Positions 15,324 to 24,820 of a stretch of DNA of 64,000 bases are shown here, one piece after another (position 1 is the first letter of the stretch; each line of letters starts with the position of its first letter). The stretch is taken from positions 1-64,000 of the forward strand of contig CAWDXD010000033.1 in assembly GCA_963806145.1 (NCBI GenBank), read 5' to 3'. Below the pieces are notes generated by a model. The model saw nothing but the letters and a program-made list of their open reading frames with translations. It searched no databases and was not told the origin of the DNA. The stretch is from DASXKD01 sp963806145. Lineage in GTDB: Bacteria; Actinomycetota; Actinomycetes; Streptosporangiales; Streptosporangiaceae. The translations under genes were made by a program, and so were the position numbers.

Positions 15324-16738
15324 TCACGCGCCGCGGACCGCCACCACCCCGTGCATGGTTCCGACCAGGGCAAGCGTGCCGGACAGGGACGGCGAGGCGA
15401 AGTGGGGCAGCGCCGAGCCCAGCCTGATCTGGTGCCGGACGTGGCCGGTGCCCGGATCGAGCTGGTACAGCACGCCAGCGTTCCAGTCCGGGACCCAGAC
15501 GGCGCCGCCGCCGAGCACCGGTGAGCCCGCGGCCCCCGGCGGGCCGCGCCAGAGCACCTTGATCCGGTTGCCCGCGATCTGCACGGCGGCCATCCCGCCG
15601 GCCCCGCAGGGCAGGTAGACGACCTGGCCCGCCACGGACGCCGCCCGCCGAAGGCGGGGCACACCGGGGCCTGGGCCACCTGCGAGCCCACACCGGTCAG
15701 GTGGCTGGCGTTCAGCAGATAAGCGGTGCCGCGCTTGCCGCGACCAGCATGCCTGCTGCCGCTCAGCAGCGCTGGCGAGGAGGACCCGAGATCGAGGTCG
15801 CTCGCGTTGTCCTGCGGCCAGGTGACGGGGGCGAAGATCCCGGTGCGGCGCAGGCCGGGGGTGAGCGCGGTGACCGAGTCGCTGCCGTCCCACGGCGGGG
15901 CGGTGGCGGCCCCGTTGCCCGCGCTGACGTAGATCGTGCCGTCCGGGCCGACCACCGGGCCGGCCGGTGCCCATATGCCGCCTTCCCGTGCCGTCGGTAT
16001 CCGGTAGGAGACCATCGGCCCGCGGCCGCTGGCCGGGATCCCGTTGACCGAACCCTGGTAGGGCCCGCAGTCGCCGAACAGCCCGCCGAACGCCACGTAG
16101 ATGCGGCCCTGGTCAAGCGCCAGCGCCGCGCGCTGCTGGTCGTAGCGCGGGTGCCCGTCCGGCGTGGGCACGTTCCGCGTGAACGCCAGCTTCCCGCCGG
16201 GCACCGCGATGCCGGCCAGGACGTGGCGGAACCCGGTGGTCTCCGCGACCGCGTAGACCAGGCGGGTCGCCGGGTCGTAGACCGGCGTCCCGGTGATGCC
16301 GAGCGGGTCGATGTTCCCGCAGGGCAGCGCGGACAGCGGCACCGGGGTACCCAGGTGGACGTGCCAGCGGACCTTGCCGGTGGCACGGTCCAGCCCGTAC
16401 ACTGTGTCGCCCTCGGTCGCCGCGATGACCAGGCCGCCGACCACCAGCGGCTGGCCGTAGACCGCCCCGTCGAGGTGGCGCCGCCAGGCGATGGACAGCG
16501 GCCCCGCGGCCGGGATGGCCGGCGCGGCGCCGGTGCGGGCCGCGTCCCGGTGGTAGGTGGTCCAGTCGGTGGCCGGCAGCGGGCCGGGGCTGCCCGGCGG
16601 CGCCGGCCGCGGTGTGCCCGGCGCGGCCGGTGGCGAGGCCGCCGTGCCCCCGGCCGGCATGGTCGTGCTGCAGCCGGCCAGCGCACCAGACAGGGCGATC
16701 GCCACCGACCAGGCGAGCACGGCTGGGCCTGAGCGCAT
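15324..16738 (-). pseudogene. PQQ-like beta-propeller lipoprotein, frameshifted
   Basis: The protein starts with a lipoprotein signal, MRSGPAVLAWSVAIALSGAL then AGCSTT, whose Cys follows a good lipobox (L-A-G-C). A proline-rich linker and PQQ-like propeller repeats follow: GLVIAATEGDTVYGLDRATG, GTIYVSAGNGAATAPPWDGS. Near 15650 the frame breaks within a GGCGGGCGGCG run; the next frame continues with SVAGQVVYLPCGAGGMAAVQ and ends VGTMHGVVAVRGA at 15324. Joined, the product is about 471 aa, anchored outside the cell, of unknown role. Because of the shift the first frame runs on into the HAD gene and looks like a fusion. The break sits in a G/C repeat and may be a sequencing error. Confidence 0.78.
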
Positions 16739-16945
16739 ACGCCAAGTCTGCTCCTTCCGCGGCGCCGCGCCGGATCCGGGACGGCGATGCCGGCGAGCGG
16801 GTGTGGATTCGCAGCCCGGCGGCGCGGGGAGGCTGTCTGCCACGGGATCGTGTGCCGGTGCCGGGGCAACCGGGCAATGTTCGGTTTTCGCAGGTCAGCA
16901 GATTCCGGCATACCCTGAACTCTGGCCTTGGAGGGAGGCAGCCAC

Positions 16946-17737
16946 ATGACCGTGCAGATCGGCACCTTTGTCGCGCTCGGCGACAGCTTCACCGAGGGAC
17001 TGGACGACCCGCGCGCCGACCAGGCCGGGTATCTCGGCTGGGCGGACCGGTTCGCGCAGATGCTCGCGGCGCAGCAACCCGGGCTGCGCTACGCCAACCT
17101 CGCGGTGCGCGGCAAGGTGCTGGGCCAGGTGGCCGACGAGCAGGTGCCGCAGGCCATCGCGATGGCCCCGGACCTGGTCAGCCTCGCCGCCGGGGGCAAC
17201 GACCTGCTCAGGATCCGGTCCGATCCCGACGCGCTCGCGCGGACGTTCGACGACATGGTCCGCACCCTGCTGATGGCCGGCTGCCATGTGCTCATCTTCA
17301 CCGGGTTCGACCCGCGGTTCCCGGTGCTGCGGCTGATCCGCGGCAAGGTGGCGGCCTACAACATGCATCTGCACGCGATCGCCGCACAGCACGGCTGCGA
17401 CCTGGTGGACCTGTGGGCGATGGCTGTGCTGCGCGACCCGCGCGCGTGGAGCGCGGACCGGCTGCACCTGACCCCCGCTGCGCACCGCCGGGTGGCACTG
17501 CGCGCCTGCGAGGTGCTCGGCGTGGCCGTCGATGAGGACTGGCGCGCACCCTGGCCCGCGGCCGATGTTGTTATCGACGGCGTGGCCGCGTCCGGGCGGG
17601 CGGCCTGGCTGGCGGCCCGCCGGATGGACCTGCGGTGGGCGCACGACCACGCGGCCCCATGGGTGGCCCGCCGGGTGCGCGGGGTGTCCTCTGGTGACGG
17701 CGTGGCCCCCAAGCGCCCCGAACTCGCACCGCTGTAA
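16946..17737 (+). CDS. SGNH/GDSL hydrolase
   Basis: A 263-aa esterase-like protein. Block I is VALGDSFTEGLDDP with the nucleophile Ser, block II Gly in NLAVRGK, block III AAGGNDLLR and block V DRLHLTPAAHRRVA with the catalytic Asp-x-x-His. There is no signal peptide, so it is probably cytoplasmic; substrates may be acyl or acetyl esters. The ATG at 16946 is chosen over one 18 bases upstream because GGAGG lies 12-16 bases before it. Divergent from the lipoprotein gene. Confidence 0.9.
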   Translation: MTVQIGTFVALGDSFTEGLDDPRADQAGYLGWADRFAQMLAAQQPGLRYANLAVRGKVLGQVADEQVPQAIAMAPDLVSLAAGGNDLLRIRSDPDALARTFDDMVRTLLMAGCHVLIFTGFDPRFPVLRLIRGKVAAYNMHLHAIAAQHGCDLVDLWAMAVLRDPRAWSADRLHLTPAAHRRVALRACEVLGVAVDEDWRAPWPAADVVIDGVAASGRAAWLAARRMDLRWAHDHAAPWVARRVRGVSSGDGVAPKRPELAPL

Positions 17738-17838
17738 CGCGCCCGGCCCGCGCCGCCTCGCCGGCTCACCGCGGCCACGGCGTTCACCCGCCCGAGCGGC
17801 GCTTCAGCGGCAGTCCGCGGCCCAGCGCGGGCCGTCCG

Positions 17839-18529
17839 TCAGATGGTGACCCGGCGGATGGTGGTGAACCCGCCGAGCCCCATCGTCACGGCGATCGCGG
17901 CCAGCACGCCGGTCAGTGCGGGGGCTGTCACGGTGGCGAAGAAGTGCCCGAAGGCGTGCCAGTTGTGTGTCATTGACACCACGACCACGACGCCGAGCGC
18001 CGACTAGTATCTGGGCGGCGATGAAGGCGAGCAGCCCGGGCAGGTTCCAGCGCCGGTAGACCAGGCCGTACCACATGCCGTAGCCGAAGAAAAGCACCAG
18101 CAGCACGAGGGAAGTCAGCCAGGTCTGGTACCACGGGCCGTCCATGATCTGCGGCACCCGGAAGAAGTGCACCCCCAGACCCCAGCCGGCGGTCGCGCGC
18201 TCGATGGCCTGCAGGACCGTCAGCCCGGCGGCGTAGACGGCGCCGAGCAGCACCACCAGCAGGGCGGTGCCGAGGTAGTAGCTGCGGCGGCTGACGCCGA
18301 GCATCAGCCCGAACGGCAGCGACCTGGTCATGCTCAGCGTGCCGCAGATGAGCAGGAAGATGTAGATCGTCACCAGCCCGCCGGTGAAGTAGCCATCCGG
18401 GCTGGGCGGCACCACCGCGGCGACGGTCAGGTTCACCAGGAAACTGAACAGCATGACCCCCCAGGGCAGGACCAGGTAGGTCAGCCGGTCCACCAGGTGG
18501 TAGCGGGCGATGTTCACCAGGGTTGTCAT
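17839..18529 (-). pseudogene. ABC transporter permease, frameshifted near the end
   Basis: A membrane protein with six hydrophobic segments (for example WGVMLFSFLVNLTVAAVV and LVTIYIFLLICGTLSMTRSL), of the ABC-2 type. Up to about 18000 one frame is used; beyond an ATACTAGTCGG stretch the last helix is found in another frame (ALGVVVVVSMTHNWHAFGHF then TTIRRVTI before the stop at 17839). The joined product is about 230 aa. The ATG overlaps the stop of the ATPase gene (ATGA). As written, the frame would instead run to 17804 with an Arg-rich tail. It would form an exporter with the ATPase. Confidence 0.75.
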
Positions 18530-19414
18530 GCGCTCACCTTCTCCCCGGCGGAAAGACTGGCGGCGTGGGCCAGCAGCTGCTGCAGCGACAGGGGTTCCAG
18601 GCTCAGATGCAGCCGCGCGGGCGCGGGCGCGCGCGGCGGCGTCGAACGGGCCGGTCACGGTGACCGAGACCCGCGACCCGAGCCGCTGCCGGTGCCAGAC
18701 CGGCCGCCCGGCCACGAACTGCTCCACGGCGCCGGCCGGCCCGCTGACTGTCACTGTGGTGCCGCGGACGTCGTCGGCGGGCGCGTCCAGCACCACCTTG
18801 CCGCGGTCGAGCATCACCACGTGCTCCAGCAGGCCGGCCGCCTCGTCGATGAGGTGGGTGGACAACACCACGGTGCGCGGATGCGCGGCGAAATCGGCCA
18901 GCAGCCGGTCGTAGAACAGCTGGCGTGCCACCGCGTCCAGGCCGGTGTATGGCTCGTCGAACAGCGTCAGCTCGGCGCGGGCCGCCAGCCCGATGGTGAT
19001 CCCGACCGCGGAGCGCATCCCGCGCGACAGCTTCCTGATCCGCCGCCCCGGCGGAAGGTCGAAGTCAGCCAGCAGCTGCCGGGCCAGTTCCTCGCTCCAG
19101 TTCGGGTAAAACCATGAGGCCACCCGGACCGCCTGGCCCACGCGAATATCCGGATAGGCCTGTTCCTCGCGCACGAACACCATCCGGCGCAGCACCGCGT
19201 CATTCTCCGCCGGAATCTGCCCGAACACCCGCACCGCCCCGCTGGTGGGAAACTCCAGGCCGGTGATGACCCGCATCAGCGTGGTCTTGCCCGCGCCGTT
19301 GCGGCCCAGCAGCCCGGTCACGGTGCCGGGATCGACGGTGAGCGAGACGTTGTCGAGCGCGACCTGGTCACGGTAGCGGCGGCCCAGAGCCGTCGCGGAA
19401 ACCGGCGGGATCAT
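18526..19414 (-). pseudogene. ABC transporter ATP-binding protein, frameshifted near the end
   Basis: The nucleotide-binding domain is intact: Walker A GLLGRNGAGKTTLMRVITG (about residues 34-52), Q-loop region, signature KLSRGMRSAVGITIGLAA, Walker B ELTLFDEPYTGLD and the H-loop STHLIDE. The last 30 or so residues (LHLSLEPLSLQQLLAHAASL) are in another frame after a GC-only run at about 18620-18645. With one base corrected it is 296 aa and ends in ATGA overlap with the permease. The start overlaps the stop of the upstream membrane protein gene. It powers an exporter of unknown substrate under the promoter at 21048-21137. Confidence 0.8.
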
Positions 19415-20901
19415 TCTGCGTCGCCTCCGTTAAGCCAGCCAGATCCCCGGACCGGAGCGGCGAGCTCACGAACCCAGCCGTCACCAGGCGTGCCGCCGTT
19501 TGACGGCGTGGTTGGCTGGCCCGGCAGCAGGATCCAGTCAAGCAGCCAGGCCGCAGCTCCCATCAGGACAAGCCCGTCAAGGTAGTGGCAGGCCATGGCA
19601 CCGATATAGGTCGGGCCGCCCCAGGCGTTGACGGTGAAGTTCGGATCCAGGCCGCCGATGACCTGTTCGCCATCGCGGTAGAAGAAGTACAAGAACACCA
19701 CGGCGGGAAGCACGGCGAGCAGTGCGCGGCCGAGCCCGGACGGGCCGCGAAGCGCGCCGAGGGTCTGGGCCACCCGCCGGGCGGCAGGCTTCCCGAGCGG
19801 CGCGAGCAGCCACAGGCGGTCGCTGTGGCGGCCGAACCTCCGCTGATGCCGCCACCGGCCGTAGCCGAACCCAGCGCAGGCAACGACGGCAACAGCGAGT
19901 TGCTGCCACCAGGCCGACGAACCCGGGATGAACGTCTCCCGGACCGATGAGCGGTGCAGATAGGAGACCAAGCCAGAAATCCCCCCGGCAGCGAACAGCG
20001 CGGCGGCGAGAATGACCAGTGGCGCGGATAGCTGCCGGGCTACGCGGCGAATCTTGACTGTCATCATTCCAGGCTGGCCCGCCAGGCCGCCCGGCCGCGC
20101 CGGGCCAGCGTCTTGACCTGGCGTCATCCGCTGGCCGGTGTTCTTCGCCGCGCTGGCCTGGGAGGGGATGACGCGTGATTCAGCCGGACGACCGACCTGC
20201 GGACCCGCCGTTTTGCCCGGGTGGGTGAGTGCTGGTTCTGTCACGCGGGACGGCTTGCCGGCCGAAGTGCCCAGCGCGATGCCGGTGCCGGTGATGAACA
20301 CCAGCAGCAAGGGCCCGGACACGTACGCCAGGACGGCACCGCCCTGCAGCAGCGACAGGTAGGGGACACCGGAGGAGGCCATGGCTATGGCGAGCGCGAT
20401 CCCGGTGTACCGCAGCCACCGGGGCAGCACCCCCGACGCGGCGCCGGCGAGGCCGAGGGCGGCCAGCGCGAACATCTTGGCCCCGTCCAGTCGGTTCACC
20501 GCCTCATAGAGCGCGTGTGCCGTGCCGGGAGCGGACGTGCCGGCCAGGATCATGCCGAGCACGAACTGGGCCAGCGAGATGACCGCGGCCGCAACGCCGG
20601 CGATGCAGGCGAGCCGGGCGGCCGTGGCCGCTCCGGACCTGCGCGCGGCCCGGGCCAGGGCGACCGAGATGATGGCCAGCCCGGCGGCGGGCAGGCCCTC
20701 GGTGAGGGCGAACTGTGCCGCCACCGCGGTCCCGTGCCCGGCGAGCGCGGCGGTGATCTCGGCTCCGGAGGCGGTGAGCTTGGGGCTGGGCGCTGGGACG
20801 GACAGCCCGGCGATCCAGGACAACGTGAAGGCGATCCCGGTGACGCCGGTCACCGTCAGCAGGTGGCGGCGGGGCATGTCACCGGCGGCGGAGAGGTCCA
20901 T
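19411..20901 (-). CDS. Two-part membrane protein, function unknown
   Basis: A 496-aa protein from the ATG at 20901, which has GAGGAG 6-11 bases upstream. It looks like two membrane modules. The first (residues 15-230) has seven or eight helices with GVTGIAFTLSWIAGLSVPAP and VPYLSLLQGGAVLAYVSGPL. A polar, Pro/Gly-rich linker (about 235-295) follows, and then a second part with four helices (SAPLVILAAALFAAGGISGL ... HYLDGLVLMGAAAWLLDWIL). No family is recognised; a fusion of two formerly separate proteins is possible. Its stop overlaps the ABC ATPase start by ATGA, so it is probably an accessory part of that transporter. The frame is open upstream to 21045 but that reaches the promoter region. 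Confidence 0.75.
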   Translation of the reverse strand: MDLSAAGDMPRRHLLTVTGVTGIAFTLSWIAGLSVPAPSPKLTASGAEITAALAGHGTAVAAQFALTEGLPAAGLAIISVALARAARRSGAATAARLACIAGVAAAVISLAQFVLGMILAGTSAPGTAHALYEAVNRLDGAKMFALAALGLAGAASGVLPRWLRYTGIALAIAMASSGVPYLSLLQGGAVLAYVSGPLLLVFITGTGIALGTSAGKPSRVTEPALTHPGKTAGPQVGRPAESRVIPSQASAAKNTGQRMTPGQDAGPARPGGLAGQPGMMTVKIRRVARQLSAPLVILAAALFAAGGISGLVSYLHRSSVRETFIPGSSAWWQQLAVAVVACAGFGYGRWRHQRRFGRHSDRLWLLAPLGKPAARRVAQTLGALRGPSGLGRALLAVLPAVVFLYFFYRDGEQVIGGLDPNFTVNAWGGPTYIGAMACHYLDGLVLMGAAAWLLDWILLPGQPTTPSNGGTPGDGWVRELAAPVRGSGWLNGGDAE

Positions 20902-21010
20902 TTTGTGCTCCTCGTGCTCCTTGTTGATGCGGCCAGGGAGGGCGCGAGTAGAGGCGGACCGCCCTGCGGGTGATCGCAGCGTCAGCGGCCGCGGACTTGG
21001 GTTCAGGCAT
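20879..21010 (-). CDS. 43-aa leader ORF overlapping the membrane protein start
   Basis: ATG at 21010 with an excellent AGGAGG ribosome site 9-14 bases upstream; it is the first start codon after the duplicated promoter. It encodes MPEPKSAAADAAITRRAVRL and a basic tail, and ends at 20879, 22 bases inside the membrane protein gene in another frame. There is no known family. It may be a translational-coupling leader, or its ribosome site may really serve a frame-shifted longer membrane protein. Confidence 0.4.
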   Translation of the reverse strand: MPEPKSAAADAAITRRAVRLYSRPPWPHQQGARGAQNGPLRRR

Positions 21011-21047
21011 GTGCTATTCCTCCTGTCGGCGGGCGTTTCCTTCACCT

Positions 21048-21137
21048 GGCCACGCTAGGAACGGGACCCGGCCGGGCCGTCACCCGAAAGGGTACGTGCG
21101 GTGGAATCTTCCGCGGAGGCGGCTGGCACGAAGGTGT
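21048..21137 (-). promoter_or_regulatory. Duplicated promoter segment, copy A
   Basis: Read on the minus strand, these 90 bases match 24374-24464 at about 80 percent with one 1-base gap. Shared blocks, in order, are TTCGTGCCAG, CGCGGAAGATTCCACCGCA (19 identical bases), GTGACG, CCCGGCC, CCGTTC and TAGCGTG. TAGCGT fits a TANNNT -10 element. It lies 38 bases before the 43-aa leader ORF and upstream of the membrane protein-ABC transporter operon. The most likely regulator is the adjacent LAL protein. Confidence 0.6.
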
Positions 21138-21300
21138 TATCCGGCCTGGGTGTGAGCCCTGGGGAACCGGCAGCCCCAGCTGATGGGGACACCTGGGCAG
21201 CAGCCGGCACTAGCTCAGCCGGGCACGGGACCGGGCGTGACCCGCCATCGCCGGATACGGCCTGGCCGGACCAGGCACCCACCGATGCCCGGCGCTGCGC

Positions 21301-21335
21301 CAGGGTGCCGCCGGGCTCTTGACGGCGGCACCCTG
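21301..21335. terminator. Terminator of the LAL regulator gene
   Basis: A perfect 12-base inverted repeat, CAGGGTGCCGCC (21301-21312) and GGCGGCACCCTG (21324-21335), with an 11-base loop. It begins at the base next to the stop codon of the regulator on the minus strand. No T-run is present. It separates the regulator transcript from the downstream promoter copy A. Confidence 0.7.
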
Positions 21336-24104
21336 CTAAGGGATCAGGTCCAGCTGGCGCGCCCGGGCCACGGCCTCGGTGCGGTTGGTCGCACCGAGCT
21401 TGTCCAAGACGTGGGTGACGTGCTTCTTAACGGTGTCGAGGGTGATCACTAGCTCAGCAGCGATGGCCTGGTTCGACCGGCCCGCAGCCAGCAGTCCCAG
21501 CACCTCCAGTTCGCGCGAGGTCAGTTGCTCGACCATGCCCGGCGCCGCTGTTGCCGGGACGCCTGGCGCGGAGCGCTGCACATCGAACGCTCGCAGGAGC
21601 CGGGACAGGCAGCCTAGCGGTACGCGACGGGCGGCGGCCGTTTCTGTTCGCTGGGCTGCGACCAGCCTGCCGAGCAGCGCGGCCACCGGCGCACCTTCGT
21701 CGGCGAAGACCCGCACGTAACCCCGGGGGCAGGCGAGCGTGAGCACCCCCGCCAGGGCGTCCACCGCCTCGGCTTCCTCGCCGCTGGCCGCCAGCGCCAG
21801 CGCCCGCAGCGCGCCGGCCTCGATGACACTGCCGATCCGGTCCTGGGAGAGCGCCGCCGTATGCAGCCGGTCCAGCAGCGCCAGTGCCTGGCCCGGCCGG
21901 TCCTGGGCGAGCAGCACCCGGGCCAGCATCAGATGCCCGCGCTCGCGGGGGTAGTCCGGCTCGTCGTCCGCGGCGAGGCCGCGGTCGGTCGTCCAGCGGG
22001 CGGCCGCATCGAGGTTGCCCTGGGCCAGCAGCAGCCGCGCCCGCTGCGCCGGGACAGGGTTGAGCAGGCCGGCCGGGATCGGCGCGGCTCGGATGGCCTC
22101 ACCGATCGCGTCCAGGGCGCCGGCCGGATCACCGGTGGCCTGCCGGATCCACGCCAGCGTCACCAGGCCCGCGGCCAGCGGCGGGGTGTAGACGAACTGC
22201 CGGCATAGCGCGATGCCCTCGGTAACATGCCGGAGCGCGGTATCGAGCTCATTCCGCTCGTAGGCCACCTCACCCAGGCCCACATACGCCGGGCCGGCGG
22301 CCGGCAGTGGCGGGCGGGCGGGCGGCGCGGTGATCTCCAGTGCCTGCTGGCAGGTCCGGACGGCCGCATCCAGGCGGCCTTGAGCGCGCTGGACCTGGCC
22401 GAGTTCATAGCAGCGCCACGCGGTGATGGTGGGCTGGCTGGCCGCCTGCCACCCGGCGCCGCCGGAGGCGAAGGCACGCTCGGCCTCTGCGAGCCGGCCG
22501 TGCAGCCACTCGGCGATGGCCAGGTGAGTCCGGGTGACGGAAGCCAGCAGCCGCTCACTATCGCCGATCCCGGCCAGGGCCTGTGAGGCGAACGCGGCAG
22601 TGCCTGCCGCGTCACCGCGGAGTTCGGCGAGGTAAGCGCGCAAGAGCGCGATCCGCACGGGAACGCTCACCAGCAGGCTGGCCGATTCACCGACCGAGGG
22701 CTCGAACGGCTCATCGGCAGCAGCCGCGGACGCGCGCTCAGCTGCATCCAGCAGCCCTTCTGCCGACCCAGCTTCGCCACCGGCCAGCGCCATCCAGGCC
22801 TGCGCCACCAACAGCCGTGGTCGGGCTTGGACCAGCCCAGCTGGGAGCGCCGCAAGCCACCGCTGCAGGGTCGCCCCTTCGCCGCGCAGACTGTAGACCG
22901 CGTCGAAATGCTGCTCGATCAGCCGGGCGGCCCAGACCATCTCCCCGGCGAACACAGCGTGCCTCACCGCGTCATCAGGCAGCCCATACTCCTCGTACTT
23001 GGCCGCCGCGTTACGGTGCAGCTGCACCACCTGGCCGGGCTGTTCCTGGTGCAGGCGCGCACGGAGCAGGTCGGCGAACAGGTGGTGGTAGCGCCACCAG
23101 CCACGCACCTCATCCAGCGGCACCAGGAACAGTCCCGCCCGCTCCACCTGCTCCAGCAGCGCCTGGCTCCCGGTGCGGCCGGTGACCGCATCACACAGCT
23201 CCCCCGACAGCCGCTCCAGCACCGAGGTCTCCAGCAGGAACGTGCGCACCTGCTCGGTCTGGCCCGCAAGCACCTCATCGGCCAGGTAGTCCAGCACGTA
23301 CCGGTTGCTGCCGGTGAATGCTGCCACAAACCCGGCCGCATCGGCCTGCCCCCGCAGCGACAGGGCGGCCAGCTGCAGCCCGGCGGCCCATCCTTCGGTG
23401 CGGGCCGCCAGAGCCGCCGCCACGGCATTGGGCAGGCCGGGGCCGGCCGCCTCCCGCAGCAGTTCGGCCGCCTCTTCGGAGGTGAACCGCAGCTCGGTGG
23501 CGCGCAGCTCAGCCAGCTGGCCACGGCCTCGCAGCCGCGCCAGCGGCAGCGGCGGGTCAGCCCGGCTGGCCAGCACCAGGTGCAGGCCCGGCGGCCAGTG
23601 CTCGAGCAGGAACCTCAGGGACGTGTGCACCGGCTCCGAGCTGACCAGATGGTAGTCGTCGAGGACCAGCAGCAGGTCGTCCTCGCCGGGCTGATCGGCC
23701 AGCTCGTTGACCAGGGCCGTCACCAGCGGCTCGAACGACGCCGACGCCGGCGCGCCGAGCAACGGGCCTACCCGCTCGGCGATTCCGGGCCGCGCCTGGT
23801 CCAGCGCGGCTACAGCATGGCGCCAGAACCGCGCCGGGTCGTTGTCGCCAGCGTCCAGTGACAGCCACGCAGTCGGCCACCGGCCATGGCGAGCCCAGTC
23901 GGCCAGCACGGCCGTCTTACCGAACCCGGCCGGGGCACAAACCAAGATGAGCTGTCGCGCCAGCCCCTCGCCGAGCGCCTCGACCAGGCGCGGGCGCGGC
24001 ACAAATCCCGGCTGCGGGCCGGGCACGTGCAACTTGGTGGCTAGCAGCACATCCTGCCCGGGCAAGGCAACCCTGGCCTGGGCCGCCACGGGCTGGTCAG
24101 CCAT
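21336..24104 (-). CDS. LAL/MalT-type LuxR family ATP-dependent regulator
   Basis: A 922-aa regulator. The N-terminal STAND-type ATPase has Walker A in CAPAGFGKTAVLADWARHGR (about residues 55-75) and Walker B in LLLVLDDYHLVSSEP. A helical-repeat (TPR-like) sensor region takes up about 400-800 and the C-terminal LuxR helix-turn-helix is EQLTSRELEVLGLLAAGRSN then TLDTVKKHVTHVLDKLGATN. Proteins of this class bind an inducer and ATP and then activate promoters. Both flanks carry the same promoter segment (21048-21137 and 24374-24464), which makes these its likely targets. Length is normal and no frameshift is seen. The inducer is unknown. Confidence 0.92.
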   Translation of the reverse strand: MADQPVAAQARVALPGQDVLLATKLHVPGPQPGFVPRPRLVEALGEGLARQLILVCAPAGFGKTAVLADWARHGRWPTAWLSLDAGDNDPARFWRHAVAALDQARPGIAERVGPLLGAPASASFEPLVTALVNELADQPGEDDLLLVLDDYHLVSSEPVHTSLRFLLEHWPPGLHLVLASRADPPLPLARLRGRGQLAELRATELRFTSEEAAELLREAAGPGLPNAVAAALAARTEGWAAGLQLAALSLRGQADAAGFVAAFTGSNRYVLDYLADEVLAGQTEQVRTFLLETSVLERLSGELCDAVTGRTGSQALLEQVERAGLFLVPLDEVRGWWRYHHLFADLLRARLHQEQPGQVVQLHRNAAAKYEEYGLPDDAVRHAVFAGEMVWAARLIEQHFDAVYSLRGEGATLQRWLAALPAGLVQARPRLLVAQAWMALAGGEAGSAEGLLDAAERASAAAADEPFEPSVGESASLLVSVPVRIALLRAYLAELRGDAAGTAAFASQALAGIGDSERLLASVTRTHLAIAEWLHGRLAEAERAFASGGAGWQAASQPTITAWRCYELGQVQRAQGRLDAAVRTCQQALEITAPPARPPLPAAGPAYVGLGEVAYERNELDTALRHVTEGIALCRQFVYTPPLAAGLVTLAWIRQATGDPAGALDAIGEAIRAAPIPAGLLNPVPAQRARLLLAQGNLDAAARWTTDRGLAADDEPDYPRERGHLMLARVLLAQDRPGQALALLDRLHTAALSQDRIGSVIEAGALRALALAASGEEAEAVDALAGVLTLACPRGYVRVFADEGAPVAALLGRLVAAQRTETAAARRVPLGCLSRLLRAFDVQRSAPGVPATAAPGMVEQLTSRELEVLGLLAAGRSNQAIAAELVITLDTVKKHVTHVLDKLGATNRTEAVARARQLDLIP

Positions 24105-24373
24105 CGGCGACCTACCGCTCAGCGCAGCCAGCGATCCTCCCTCCGGCCGCCGGTTGCGGCCATTCTAGGCGTGATGCGTCGCCGGCGGCGGCGCGGTGCA
24201 GCGGTCGTGCGTGTGCGCCGGCCACTCCGTCGGCTTCCAGCAGCCGTCTTCACCCTTTCTGCCCTCTCCGCGCCGATCGCACGCCACCACCCACTACGCG
24301 CGGGGCTGCGGGTGCCTGGCCGGAGGGTGCAGCTGTCTTCATCATTTCTGGGGGAGCTGCCACCCGGCCAGTG

Positions 24374-24464
24374 ACACTTTCGTGCCAGGCGCTGTCGCGG
24401 AAGATTCCACCGCATGCCCACCTTCGTGTGACGACCCGGCCTGGGGACCGTTCGTAGCGTGCCT
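24374..24464 (+). promoter_or_regulatory. Duplicated promoter segment, copy B
   Basis: This is the plus-strand counterpart of 21048-21137, with the same ordered blocks including CGCGGAAGATTCCACCGCA at 24396-24414 and TAGCGTG at 24455-24461. The adjoining 24105-24373 upstream stretch holds no gene that I can see. It is divergent from the LAL regulator and reads toward the 56-aa ORF at 24500 and the 96-aa protein at 24821. Confidence 0.6.
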
Positions 24465-24499
24465 GGAGAACGAGACATGCACCAGCGAAAGGAGCAGGG

Positions 24500-24670
24500 A
24501 TGGCTGACAGGCTCGACCGCTTCATGATCGGCCCCGCCATTGCCGGCGAATTGACTTTTGGTGAGCCGCACCTCCATCAGCCCGGGCACGGCCTCCTTGA
24601 CCGCGGCGTCCGGGGCGGTGTGCCTCGCGGCATCTTCTCCGTGAGATATACCGGGGTGATCGATGCGTGA
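24500..24670 (+). CDS. 56-aa ORF downstream of promoter copy B
   Basis: ATG with AAAGGAG 6-12 bases upstream, encoding MADRLDRFMIGPAIAGELTF and then GEPHLHQPGHGLLDRGVRGG. It has no recognised family and its composition is not clearly coding. It could be a leader peptide, the remainder of a longer gene, or chance. Its position about 35 bases after the conserved TAGCGT element is the main support. Confidence 0.35.
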   Translation: MADRLDRFMIGPAIAGELTFGEPHLHQPGHGLLDRGVRGGVPRGIFSVRYTGVIDA

Positions 24671-24820
24671 TCGCGAACAGCGCGATGACGCAAGGGCAGC
24701 AGGTGACCCTTGCGGCACATACAGCGCGCGGCGCCCCGCCCTGCCTGCCCCGCTGCTTTCGCGGCAGTGGGAACATCTGCACGGCCAGCCACTGACCGCC
24801 CGCAGAGCGGGGGACCTGGC

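Noticed and set aside
14600..16843. One 747-aa open frame that looks like a beta-propeller/HAD phosphatase fusion
   Set aside because: The propeller part ends in another frame with its own stop at 15324, and the HAD gene has its own GTG start at 15298. The fusion is caused by a frameshift near 15650.
17804..19414. A 536-aa fused ABC ATPase-permease
   Set aside because: Both genes have normal ends in other frames and an ATGA junction at 18526-18529; the fusion results from a frameshift in a GC-only run.
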